A stretch of 38,928 bases of DNA, taken from Mesotoga sp. UBA6090. GTDB taxonomy: Bacteria; Thermotogota; Thermotogae; Petrotogales; Kosmotogaceae. A model generated the notes under the pieces. That model had not been told where the DNA came from and did no database searches. It saw nothing but the letters and a program-made list of their open reading frames with translations. Shown here piece after piece: positions 32,252 through 38,928 of this stretch (the stretch's first letter is position 1; every line of letters starts with the position of its first letter). Location of the stretch: contig NZ_DIXC01000044.1 of assembly GCF_002435945.1 (NCBI RefSeq), positions 1 to 38,928 of the forward strand, in the 5' to 3' direction. Position numbers and translations under genes: made by a program.

Positions 32252-33315
32252 CTCTTCTCCTTTATGTTCAACAGATTTCTAATGTCTGCTACTGCCCTGC
32301 TTATAGTCTCCCTTCTCACACAGATTATGCTACTAAATGGGTCTATATCGATCAACGATGATTTGAAGAGAAGTCCCATATGGTAAGAAATCGTTGACTT
32401 GGCCAGACCAGTGAATTCAACCAGATCTTTTTGCAGGGCTGGCTCCTTGCTCAGCCTCTTCAGGATCTTGAATCTCGTCTCATCAGACAACACTTTCAGA
32501 AGGCTTCTCAACCTCACTTCCTCAGGAATTCTCCCTGAGAAGTCTTCGGTAACCTCTTCAAGACCCATTATCAGAAGGTGAAACGTTGGATAAGTCATCA
32601 GACCAGAGTTTGTGTGAGGCACTGAATTCTGAAGTGTTATGTATAGAGGCTTGCTCTCATCAAGAGTAATGCCATAATAGTCGAGGAAGTTCGAAAAAGC
32701 GTCTTTGACTTTCTGGGGTGAATTATTCTCCATGTAGCCTTTAACAAGGCCTATATTCAACTCTCTTAAGCCACTACGTTCATAGTAATCAAGAATTCTA
32801 AGCGTGTTAGAGGAAAGAAAATCCATTGCGGTCTTTGGAAAGAAAAGCAATTGGTTAATGAACCATATCGTGTCTGCACTTGTGCCACCGATTGCCTCAA
32901 CCGCCTTCGAAACCTTCTGGGGTTCCTCAAGTATCATTTTCTTCAGATCATGGTGAGAAATCCTTAGCCTCCTATCAGCAAACACCTGAATGAAGCGATC
33001 CTTTATTAACTCAAGCCCTTCATCCTGTACGTTCAAGCTCTCCTCAATCTTCACAATCATCCCGTCCTGAAGCTTCTGCCTTATCGGAAAGAGAATTGGA
33101 GCCATAACGCCTAGCTCGTTCATGAAGGTTGTGTACATTCTTGTCGACCATTCTCCGTCCTTCAGTAGTAATTCCCGGAATTCCATTAGCTGGGCAGAAG
33201 GTTCGTAGTCCACTCCCAATGTCTTTAACACTTTCTCAACCGGGCCTGTGTTAAGCGAAAACTGAATGGCCATTGTCAAATCGTATATTTCGAAATAGCC
33301 GGCTATCATCTCCAT
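32248..33315 (-). CDS. ArsR-type winged-helix regulator with large N-terminal domain (paralogue 2)
   Basis: The 355-residue protein has a C-terminal ArsR winged helix: 'LLKVLSDETRFKILKRLSKEP' and 'LVEFTGLAKSTISYHMGLL'. About 270 N-terminal residues of unknown, mostly helical fold precede it. The same architecture and length recur in the upstream neighbour, with aligned features 'WFINQLLFFPK' and 'TLQNSVPHTNSG'. The start is ATG 33315 (AAGGTG seven nt upstream), overlapping the neighbour's TGA by 1 nt. The two paralogues are thus translated in tandem and may form a heterodimer. The N-terminal domain may sense a ligand; nothing in it is recognisable. Confidence 0.85.
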   Translation of the reverse strand: MEMIAGYFEIYDLTMAIQFSLNTGPVEKVLKTLGVDYEPSAQLMEFRELLLKDGEWSTRMYTTFMNELGVMAPILFPIRQKLQDGMIVKIEESLNVQDEGLELIKDRFIQVFADRRLRISHHDLKKMILEEPQKVSKAVEAIGGTSADTIWFINQLLFFPKTAMDFLSSNTLRILDYYERSGLRELNIGLVKGYMENNSPQKVKDAFSNFLDYYGITLDESKPLYITLQNSVPHTNSGLMTYPTFHLLIMGLEEVTEDFSGRIPEEVRLRSLLKVLSDETRFKILKRLSKEPALQKDLVEFTGLAKSTISYHMGLLFKSSLIDIDPFSSIICVRRETISRAVADIRNLLNIKEKR

Positions 33316-34382
33316 CAACTTTCACCTTCATCGTAAAGCATCTCAAGCCTTCTGAGTATCTTTTCAAGCCGCTCTTTATTCAACGAGAAGTACACTCGCC
33401 GGTGGTCTTTACGGCTAGTGACGAGTGCGAGTTCTGCTAACGTTGAGAGATGGTATGAAACCGTCGCTTTTGAGAGACCGACAATCTTGGATAGCTCATC
33501 CACATATTTCGAATCATCAGATATAGCTTTCAAGATCTGCATTTTTGTCTGATCGGAAAGATTTCTTAGAAATAATCTGAGGGTGTTGTCTGTTATGACG
33601 GAATTCATTATCTCTTCAATCTGTTTGAAGTGCTCACTGAAAATTATGAGCTGGGTATTGCAGACGCTAGAAAACTTGAGTCCCGAATACTTCAGAGTAT
33701 TTTGAAACAGCAAGTGAAGGGGTAGATCCTCCCTTGCCTTGATTCCGTAGAATTCAAGAAAATCCTCTGCAACTTCCTCATACTCCTCGGCTTTGAATAG
33801 CTTCAGCCTTTCAACGACCTTGTCACGATTCCTCTTTCTTAAACCAGATTGCTCATAGTATTTCTTAAGTTCACTCAGCGCGAAGAGAAGGATTTCCTTT
33901 GATTGTCTTGGGAATTTTATCAATTGGGTGATAAACCACGTTGTGTTTTCTGAAAGATCTTCTGCCTTTTCAACAGCCTCGGAGACAATACTAAAGTCGC
34001 CCTCGAGTGTCTTGCACGCGTCCTCCTGAGAAAGATTCAAATTGTTTAGCATGATGCTAGCCACAACGCATCTGGCTCTGTCTTCAAATTTACTTGCAAG
34101 ACTCTCGATAGAATCCTCAAGCGGTATCTCTCGCCCGGGTTCATCCGGAAAGTCACAGAAAAAAATGACGCTGTCCTTAATCTCAGAAAAGACATCGACA
34201 GCCATCCTTATCGACCAGTTTTCGCTACTGTTGACCTGATCAAGGAATTCCCGAAGTTCTCCTCCAGGCTCGAAATCCAATCCAAGGTCATGAGACACCG
34301 CCTCAAAACAACTCTTTCTGTCTGCAAAGCCGCATGCCATTAAAATCTCGACGAGTTCAACGTATCCCGGTATGATCTTCAA
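33315..34382 (-). CDS. ArsR-type winged-helix regulator with large N-terminal domain (paralogue 1)
   Basis: This 355-residue paralogue shares with the next gene the C-terminal wing-helix (NLSDQTKMQILKAISDDS, 'LSKIVGLSKATVSYHLSTLA') and an N-terminal region with matching landmarks 'IIPGYVEL', 'WFITQLIKFPRQ' and 'LLFQNTLKYSG'. The start is TTG 34382 with GAGAGGTG six nt upstream; the GTG at 34391 overlaps that site. It is the first gene of a three-gene operon (two regulators plus the HAD hydrolase) behind an extended -10 promoter. Sequence divergence between the two copies is high, so the duplication is old. Confidence 0.85.
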   Translation of the reverse strand: MKIIPGYVELVEILMACGFADRKSCFEAVSHDLGLDFEPGGELREFLDQVNSSENWSIRMAVDVFSEIKDSVIFFCDFPDEPGREIPLEDSIESLASKFEDRARCVVASIMLNNLNLSQEDACKTLEGDFSIVSEAVEKAEDLSENTTWFITQLIKFPRQSKEILLFALSELKKYYEQSGLRKRNRDKVVERLKLFKAEEYEEVAEDFLEFYGIKAREDLPLHLLFQNTLKYSGLKFSSVCNTQLIIFSEHFKQIEEIMNSVITDNTLRLFLRNLSDQTKMQILKAISDDSKYVDELSKIVGLSKATVSYHLSTLAELALVTSRKDHRRVYFSLNKERLEKILRRLEMLYDEGES

Positions 34383-34414
34383 GGAATACACCTCTCCAGT
34401 TCGACTTGTATTGA

Positions 34415-34423
34415 ATTATAGCA
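34415..34423 (-). promoter_or_regulatory. Extended -10 promoter of the ArsR-pair/HAD operon
   Basis: TGCTATAAT on the - strand (34423-34415) fits the extended -10 consensus TGNTATAAT, 32 nt upstream of the first start codon. No clear -35 is needed for this class. Confidence 0.6.
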
Positions 34424-34575
34424 TAGATAATGTTAGAGAGACATGGAACCATACTTCTCTGCTCCTTCGCCCATTTGAAGAAATTCGCTTCTTTTCTCAT
34501 TATATACGCTAAATGGTTTTCACCATTGATACCTTAAATACATGATCAAAGCAGGTTGAACGACTTAATTGATAT

Positions 34576-34605
34576 ATTGTTAGAAGTTCATCGATCCTTA
34601 ACAAT
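34576..34605. repeat. Inverted repeat ATTGTTA-N16-TAACAAT upstream of the small-gene promoter
   Basis: Perfect 7-bp arms (34576-34582 and 34599-34605) end 6 nt before the TTGACA box at 34612, a typical activator or operator position. Confidence 0.45.
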
Positions 34606-34611
34606 CATAGT

Positions 34612-34640
34612 TTGACAAGCATCAAACACGGTGCTATTAT
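34612..34640 (+). promoter_or_regulatory. Near-consensus sigma-70 promoter of the 32-codon small gene
   Basis: TTGACA (34612-34617), exactly 17 nt, then TATTAT (34635-34640). It is the best-matched promoter in the window. Transcription should begin near 34647. Confidence 0.8.
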
Positions 34641-34687
34641 CTAAATGTAAGAGATGGATCGAACGAAGGCAAAAGGAGGAGTCGATT

Positions 34688-34786
34688 ATGAAGAAGAGAT
34701 CACTGAAAATCAGAAAAGACATTCAAAAAGAAATCGACATGGCGAGATCGGCTTCTGCAAGATACGGAAACTTTCTAGCTTTATAA
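34688..34786 (+). CDS. Small basic protein, 32 residues, unknown function
   Basis: ATG 34688 has AAAGGAGGA seven nt upstream and opens a 32-codon frame ending in TAA. The product is basic and helical in its first two-thirds (MKKRSLKIRKDIQKEIDMAR), with the tail 'SASARYGNFLAL'. There is no cysteine, signal peptide or membrane segment. It stands alone between its own strong promoter and its own terminator (34858-34882), so transcript and protein are both probably made. It could be a nucleic-acid- or membrane-binding peptide, or the RNA may be the main product. I do not recognise a family. Confidence 0.68.
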   Translation: MKKRSLKIRKDIQKEIDMARSASARYGNFLAL

Positions 34787-34857
34787 ACTAATTACACCAG
34801 TAGAATCGCGATAAATAAGCAACCCCCCTTTTCCCCCACGGAAAGAAAGATGACTTC

Positions 34858-34882
34858 GGGTCTCAGCAGAGGCCCTTTTTTT
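34858..34882 (+). terminator. Intrinsic terminator of the small-gene unit
   Basis: GGGTCTC pairs with GAGGCCC (one G-U pair, AGCA loop) at 34858-34875, followed by seven T (34876-34882). Confidence 0.88.
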
Positions 34883-35463
34883 GTGTCTTGAAGTCAAAAA
34901 TCAAGAGAATCCGAAAGCTTATTCCAAAGAATGCCCAGCCAACTTCCAGAAGGTTGGAAACGTTCAATACTTTGGGGTTTCAACTCTCGCTCTCTATCCT
35001 TTCGATTGCTCTTTTTTGATCTCGTCCGGTAACTTTCCGCGACCAATCCCCTACCCAGTTCGATGTAAATCTTTCATTGCAATAGTAGCAATTAGTTAGA
35101 CGACGATCAAACATTTCTTTGTTGATGTAACAGTTATATAACCTTGAAGAAGGCTCTAAGTGGTTTATCGGCTCATAGCTGCTAGCAGCTTGTTCAGAAA
35201 TCCTATGCTCTGGTCATCTGTTTCCCAATGACTGCCGTCCTAACCGGCGTCTCATTTCACGCTCTACTATGCTTCTTGTCTAATTTCTTCTTCATTGTGT
35301 GGTGACCACCGATGTTAATCACCATCCAGAGGATTCCTCCGTTAGATGGCCCAAACAAATGATAGATATTTCTTGAGTTTTGGTTCTGACAAGTGAGAAT
35401 ACGATATGATAGTTGCATAGGAAGGTCTGTATTGTTTGTGAGAAAGGACGGTGATAGAGACCA
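34883..35463. other. Gene-poor 0.58-kb stretch upstream of queD
   Basis: Frames here are short and lack good ribosome binding sites. A 22-codon - strand frame (35325-35257) has GGAGG ten nt upstream and is the only coding hint; it may be a remnant. No preQ1-type riboswitch was recognised before queD. Confidence 0.4.
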
Positions 35464-35832
35464 ATGTTTTTCCTAACTAAGGAGTTCACATTTGATGCGG
35501 CTCACAATCTTACAAGCTATCACGGAAAGTGTGAAAAGCTTCACGGTCACACCTATAAGCTACAGATAACAGTTGCAGGAGAGAAGAATCAAGAGGATAT
35601 GGTCGTTGATTTTTTGCAGCTAAAAGATATTGTCAAATCGGAAGTTTTGAACTTACTCGATCATGCATACATAAACGATGTTATACCTCAGCCGACCGCA
35701 GAGAACATCGCTGAGTGGATATTCAAACGCCTGGCTTCCAAGGTTGGCGGGAGCCATTACGAGCTATATGAAGTGGCGGTGTGGGAAACACCGACTAGCT
35801 TTGTTCGTTATAGGGGGAGAGATGTTTGGTAG
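35464..35832 (+). CDS. queD: 6-carboxy-tetrahydropterin synthase (QueD / PTPS family)
   Basis: The 122-residue protein has the zinc-binding histidines 'FDAAHNL' and 'LHGHTY', the catalytic cysteine in 'GKCEKLHGH', 'MVVDFLQLK', 'LDHAYIND' and 'PTAENIAEWI'. This pattern fits QueD, which converts dihydroneopterin triphosphate to 6-carboxy-tetrahydropterin on the route to queuosine. Other PTPS enzymes share the fold, but the CxxxHGH arrangement favours QueD. The ATG at 35464 lies after GGACGGTGA, a moderate ribosome binding site. The stop overlaps the ecfT start by 7 nt. Confidence 0.88.
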   Translation: MFFLTKEFTFDAAHNLTSYHGKCEKLHGHTYKLQITVAGEKNQEDMVVDFLQLKDIVKSEVLNLLDHAYINDVIPQPTAENIAEWIFKRLASKVGGSHYELYEVAVWETPTSFVRYRGRDVW

Positions 35833-36611
35833 GAATTCCACTCGGGCGTTTCGTTCCAGCTGATTCGATTATTCACAACTTGTCACCAGTAGCAAAGACC
35901 ATATCCTTTGTTTCTCTTGCAGTTGGCTCTCTGTTTCTGAACGGGATTGTAGATTTCACAATCTTCTTATCACTTTGGATAATTCTCTCCGGACTTTCGG
36001 CAGTTCCTTTCAGGGAGTACATGAAGACACTCCGTGGGATAAGATTTTTGATCCTGCTGATTGTGGTCTTTCAGATCCTTTTCTCTCATGGAAAAGTCTT
36101 GCTTGACCTAAAAGTATTGAGAATCACGGAAGAAGGTTTAATTAACGCTGTTGTGCTTTCGGCGAGAATGATTCTTGCCGTGCTTTTCAGTATAGTACTT
36201 TCACTCACGACATCTCCCCTCGAGATCTCTTTTTCTGTGGAAGAGATTATTGGCAAATTCCCTGCCGGCAAGAAACGGTCTTCTGAACTTGGGATGGCAC
36301 TTTCGTTGACGCTTACGTTCATCCCACTGATCTCTCTTCAAACAAACCGAATAATAATGGCACAGAAGGCGAGGGGCGTTGAGTTCGACAAAGGAAGCTT
36401 TCCTTCAAGAGTGAAAAACTCGCTATCAGTAGTGATCCCGGTAATTACGACATCACTGAAAAAGGCTCAGGATACTGCCGCCGCCCTTCAGATTAGGGGT
36501 TACAAACCCGGACATAAGTTAACTAGCCTTAGGGAAAAGCGTTGGTCTTCAAACGACTCGATTCTTCTAGTGGTAACGATCTTTTCAGTTCTGAGTGCCA
36601 TCATACTGTAA
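35826..36611 (+). CDS. ecfT: ECF transporter transmembrane component T
   Basis: The 261-residue membrane protein has several hydrophobic segments and the two Ala-Arg-Gly coupling motifs of EcfT: 'AQKARGVEF' and 'ALQIRGYKPG', which contact the two EcfA ATPases. The N-terminus 'DSIIHNLSPVAKTI' is typical. It links ATPases to vitamin-binding S subunits. The start is TTG 35826, with GGGGGAG six nt upstream, overlapping queD by 7 nt. No EcfA or S component lies in the window. The tight link to queD raises the possibility of queuosine-precursor uptake. Its 3' end overlaps the convergent HEAT-repeat gene by 11 nt. Confidence 0.9.
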   Translation: MVGIPLGRFVPADSIIHNLSPVAKTISFVSLAVGSLFLNGIVDFTIFLSLWIILSGLSAVPFREYMKTLRGIRFLILLIVVFQILFSHGKVLLDLKVLRITEEGLINAVVLSARMILAVLFSIVLSLTTSPLEISFSVEEIIGKFPAGKKRSSELGMALSLTLTFIPLISLQTNRIIMAQKARGVEFDKGSFPSRVKNSLSVVIPVITTSLKKAQDTAAALQIRGYKPGHKLTSLREKRWSSNDSILLVVTIFSVLSAIIL

Positions 36612-37878
36612 AGCCAAAAAGGTCTGCTAAACGAGAAGGATTGATCCTTGCCATGGCTCGGGCAGATGCTAGCCTGAGACGGCTTTCGTTGGAAGCATCC
36701 AGTACTATTCCCTCAAGATGCGGGAGAAGACCGTCCAGTTTAAGAAGACCTGCTACTGAAGAAGCGAGTATTCTTGTCTGAAGCTCCTCTTTTCTGTTAG
36801 AAAGAATCCTTCCAACGTGGTCTCCCGTGTCTATGGTCTTGAGTTTCTTAATTGCTCTCAACGATGCCTTCTTTAGCCTCGATGATGTCGACATGAGCGA
36901 CTCGTCGATCACGTCCTCAATAGAATGATCCATGAGATTAGCCAGAGCCTCAATACACACGGCTCTCACTCTGTCAGAAGGATCCTCCAGTCCAGCATGG
37001 AGAATCTCAACTGCGGAAGGCTCAACCAAACCCTTGACATATTGAGCACCAACGAACCTAATCTCTTCATCTTCCGAATCCATGAACCTTTCTGCAGCCT
37101 TCAGTAGAGAAACATCATATCCTTTGATCTTTCTACAGGTCTTCAGAGCAGCTATTGCAACGGTTCTATCCTCGGATTCGATGAGCTTTCTTAGTGCAGG
37201 AAGCGAAATCTCTTCAGGGAAAGACTCAAAAGCCTCGACCAGGGTTTGCTTAATATTGGCGGCACGAAAGTCTTTTAGAAGAACAAGCATTCTTTCAGCA
37301 GTACTCGAATTCCGCTGGCCCAATTTTGAAAGCAAAGCAATTTTCTGAAATTTTCTTGATAGAGAAGAGAGTTCCTCTTCTTTCAGTTCGAGTTCTCCAT
37401 TGAAGGCTGCCAGAATTCTTCGAATGTCACTGCTGGGATCCTCGTCAAACTCTTTGAGAAGTTCGCTCTCTCCAGCTTCTGCAAGAGCTATTACGAAAGT
37501 CTTTCTAACCTTCTTTGAAGGATCTGCGGCAATTCTCCTCGCCAGTTCTTCATCTTCATAGCCAAACTCAGTTAGCTCCTTTACCGTTGTACTACGAACC
37601 AGGTCTGATGGATCATCTAAGGCTTTGAGTATCGTGTCGCGACCCTCACCAGCTTTTGCCATTGAAGCAACAGCGTTTTTCCTGACTTCGGGAGATGGAT
37701 CTTCCAGAAAGGATTCGATATTCTCTATCTTCATCTCTCTATCGGAGGCAGACTTCAGAGCCCTGGCCCTAACATATGCCGAAGGTGAATCCAGCATCTC
37801 TTTCAGATTCATTTCGGCTCTTAAGAAAATCTCCTCTTCAATTGCCTGAAGCATCTTTCTTATTTCTTTTGGATTCAT
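36601..37878 (-). CDS. HEAT-repeat protein
   Basis: The 425-residue protein is made of about eleven helical repeats of 30-35 residues, e.g. 'LEDPSPEVRKNAVASMAKAG', 'LDDPSDLVRSTTVKELTEFG' and 'LEDPSDRVRAVCIEALANL'. The recurring 'DPS-x-x-VR' turn is the HEAT/phycobilisome-lyase-like signature. It has no signal peptide or membrane segment, so it is a cytosolic scaffold; the partner is unknown. I use the ATG at 37878 (AAGGTGG five nt upstream), 1 nt after the prepilin-like gene stop. It is the last gene of gltX-prepilin-HEAT. Confidence 0.85.
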   Translation of the reverse strand: MNPKEIRKMLQAIEEEIFLRAEMNLKEMLDSPSAYVRARALKSASDREMKIENIESFLEDPSPEVRKNAVASMAKAGEGRDTILKALDDPSDLVRSTTVKELTEFGYEDEELARRIAADPSKKVRKTFVIALAEAGESELLKEFDEDPSSDIRRILAAFNGELELKEEELSSLSRKFQKIALLSKLGQRNSSTAERMLVLLKDFRAANIKQTLVEAFESFPEEISLPALRKLIESEDRTVAIAALKTCRKIKGYDVSLLKAAERFMDSEDEEIRFVGAQYVKGLVEPSAVEILHAGLEDPSDRVRAVCIEALANLMDHSIEDVIDESLMSTSSRLKKASLRAIKKLKTIDTGDHVGRILSNRKEELQTRILASSVAGLLKLDGLLPHLEGIVLDASNESRLRLASARAMARINPSRLADLFGFTV

Positions 37879-37879
37879 T

Positions 37880-38296
37880 TCATCCACCTTCAGTCCTAAT
37901 CAGGATTTCTTTTTCATCAATAATAAATCTGACTATCCCTTTTTCTTCAAAAAAGCCGGCCGACTTTCGAAATTCAGTCACCGTGTTATATGAGTTACCG
38001 GATCTTCTCATTATTCTGTTACCGGAAACGTAATATCTGATTCTCTTGTACTGACCGTCAACAATAACGTCGAAGCTAATGAAGGAGGTCCCCCACGAAA
38101 AGTTCCCGACTGAACGGTTGAGATCTCTTTCAATAACATCGAAGGTTCTGGATAGAGCCATGTAGGCCTTCGTTTCTTTCACTATGCTGAATGACATCGC
38201 CAGTGACAAGTTCACTATCTTGAAAATAGATATTAGCAGCAACGCTGATACAGCAAGAGAAACAACCATCTCAATCAGAGAGATTCCCTTCTTCAT
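37880..38296 (-). CDS. Type IV prepilin-like protein (minor pseudopilin)
   Basis: The 138-residue protein begins with a class III signal: MKKG then ISLIEMVVSLAVSALLL. Cleavage after Gly4 would leave Ile1 and the conserved Glu5 at the head of a hydrophobic helix. The remaining 100 residues are a globular beta-rich domain ('YKRIRYYVSGNRIMRRSG'), similar in layout to PulJ/ComGF minor pseudopilins. It probably belongs to a type IV pilus, secretion or DNA-uptake machine, but no other pilus gene is in the window. Its start overlaps the gltX 3' end by 26 nt and has only a weak ribosome binding site. Confidence 0.82.
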   Translation of the reverse strand: MKKGISLIEMVVSLAVSALLLISIFKIVNLSLAMSFSIVKETKAYMALSRTFDVIERDLNRSVGNFSWGTSFISFDVIVDGQYKRIRYYVSGNRIMRRSGNSYNTVTEFRKSAGFFEEKGIVRFIIDEKEILIRTEGG

Positions 38297-38928
38297 ACTC
38301 TATCATTTCGAGCAGACTCTCCAATCTCTCAACAACTCTATCTCGGCCAAGCACCGAAATCGTTTCGAAAAGCCCCGGAGTCACGAGTCTGCCCGTTACC
38401 CCCCCTCTTAGAGTCTGAAAAGTATTCTTCTTTGACGTGATCTTTTCCTCTGCAAGCTCTCTAACGGTCTTTTCAACAGCCTCGACGGACCAGTCAAGCG
38501 CGTCTTCAAACTTTCTAATTGCCGCAGATATTAGATCCTTGCTCCATTCATTGTGCAAATATTTGACAACGTAGTCTTCTTCATAGTCGACTTCATCGCT
38601 GAAAAAGGGAGCTGAGAAATCGAACAATTGTTCAAGAGTATTGATCTTTTCTCTGGACATTGTAAGGACTTCTCTAGAATAAAATTGATCGGCTTCGATT
38701 CTGGCATAGTAGTCGAATCTTCCTGTAAACTTCAACCACAGTCCAAACTGTACGACCAGCTCTTCGGGTTCGAGCAATCTCAAGTGTTTTCCATTGATCC
38801 ATTCCAGCTTTTCGTAATCGAAGACTACACCCTTATTAGAGATATCGGAAGGAATAAAATCTCTGACTTTCTCATGATAGTCGAAGATTTCCTGATCTAC
38901 TGTCCATCCGAGAAGGGCTAGATAGTTC
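38271..38928 (-). CDS. gltX: Glutamyl-tRNA synthetase, C-terminal part (5' end outside the window)
   Basis: The frame is open to the right edge and ends at 38271. It begins within 'NYLALLGWTVDQEIFDYHEK' and continues 'VVFDYEKLEWINGKHLR', which is the end of the catalytic body of class I GluRS/GlnRS. The helical anticodon-binding domain follows (TLRGGVTGRLVTPGLFETISVLG). The last of these is the conserved 'R-x-x-x-T-G-x-x-x-x-P-x-L-F' motif. It should charge tRNA-Glu. About 218 codons are present; the N-terminal catalytic part with HIGH and KMSKS lies beyond the edge. Confidence 0.93.
   Translation of the reverse strand, partial: NYLALLGWTVDQEIFDYHEKVRDFIPSDISNKGVVFDYEKLEWINGKHLRLLEPEELVVQFGLWLKFTGRFDYYARIEADQFYSREVLTMSREKINTLEQLFDFSAPFFSDEVDYEEDYVVKYLHNEWSKDLISAAIRKFEDALDWSVEAVEKTVRELAEEKITSKKNTFQTLRGGVTGRLVTPGLFETISVLGRDRVVERLESLLEMIEYEEGNLSD

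Noticed and set aside
34512..34527. Inverted repeat AATGGT-TTTC-ACCATT in the ArsR/small-gene spacer
   Set aside because: Far from both promoters and short enough to arise by chance.
34881..35099. 72-codon + strand frame after the small-gene terminator
   Set aside because: Begins inside the terminator T-tract region, has no Shine-Dalgarno and no recognisable features.
35257..35325. 22-codon - strand frame with GGAGG upstream
   Set aside because: Too short and with overlong spacing (10 nt) to call; no promoter or terminator around it.
35340..35463. Possible preQ1 riboswitch before queD
   Set aside because: No stem-loop with the A-rich tail and pairing expected for preQ1 classes could be found by eye.

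Overview
The window looks like a chromosomal segment from a member of the Thermotogota, probably a mesophilic Mesotoga/Kosmotoga-type lineage (inference). Support comes from the moderate GC, AGA/AGG-rich arginine codons, strong GGAGGTG Shine-Dalgarno sites in front of many TTG and GTG starts, and a tryptophanyl-tRNA synthetase carrying the C-x22-C-x6-C-x2-C iron-sulfur motif known from Thermotoga maritima. The trpS / sirtuin / prmC / DUF59 neighbourhood also resembles the T. maritima TM0487-TM0492 region as I recall it. No rRNA, tRNA, CRISPR array or insertion sequence was seen.

0.2-10.1 kb is a carbohydrate locus. A LacI-family regulator (4263-5240) heads a + strand operon of a sugar-binding protein, two permeases, a cytosolic GH130 enzyme that looks like a phosphorylase and an exported GH130 paralogue that lacks the same histidine/arginine positions. 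Divergently, two secreted proteins of unassigned function (2580-3905 and 210-2522) are transcribed on the - strand. Two near-identical LacI-type operators (3931-3944 and 4231-4244) sit just downstream of each candidate -10 box, so one regulator probably controls both arms. The likely substrate is a beta-mannoside or related oligosaccharide (inference). The ATPase of the importer is not in the window.

10.1-22.4 kb is compact housekeeping: trpS-scpA-scpB-rluB (-), with a 119-nt scpB/rluB overlap; a membrane-anchored protein of unknown function plus a sirtuin (+); rnhB-mazG-SurA/PrsA-like-DUF59-prmC (-), chained by 1-4 nt contacts; and marR-LptA-like-serS-rsmE-pfkB (+).

22.4-31.6 kb mixes intact genes with decaying ones. 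There is a frameshifted and stop-interrupted helix-hairpin-helix gene, an AraC/GyrI-like regulator whose 5' end looks frameshifted, a broken flavodoxin and a broken Crp/Fnr regulator. Between them are intact genes for a cyclic-2,3-diphosphoglycerate-synthetase-family P-loop protein, a stand-alone ubiquitin-like sulfur-carrier protein with its E1-like enzyme, an ABC exporter and a GNAT acetyltransferase.

31.6-38.9 kb holds a HAD phosphatase co-transcribed with two same-length (355 aa) ArsR-type paralogues. A complete small transcription unit follows (promoter, strong ribosome binding site, 32-codon ORF, terminator; 34612-34882). The rest is a gene-poor stretch, overlapping queD and ecfT, and a - strand gltX - prepilin-like - HEAT-repeat operon running off the right edge. 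The best candidates for something undescribed are the LacI/GH130 locus with its two unassigned secreted proteins, the Ubl-E1 pair, and the 32-codon unit.
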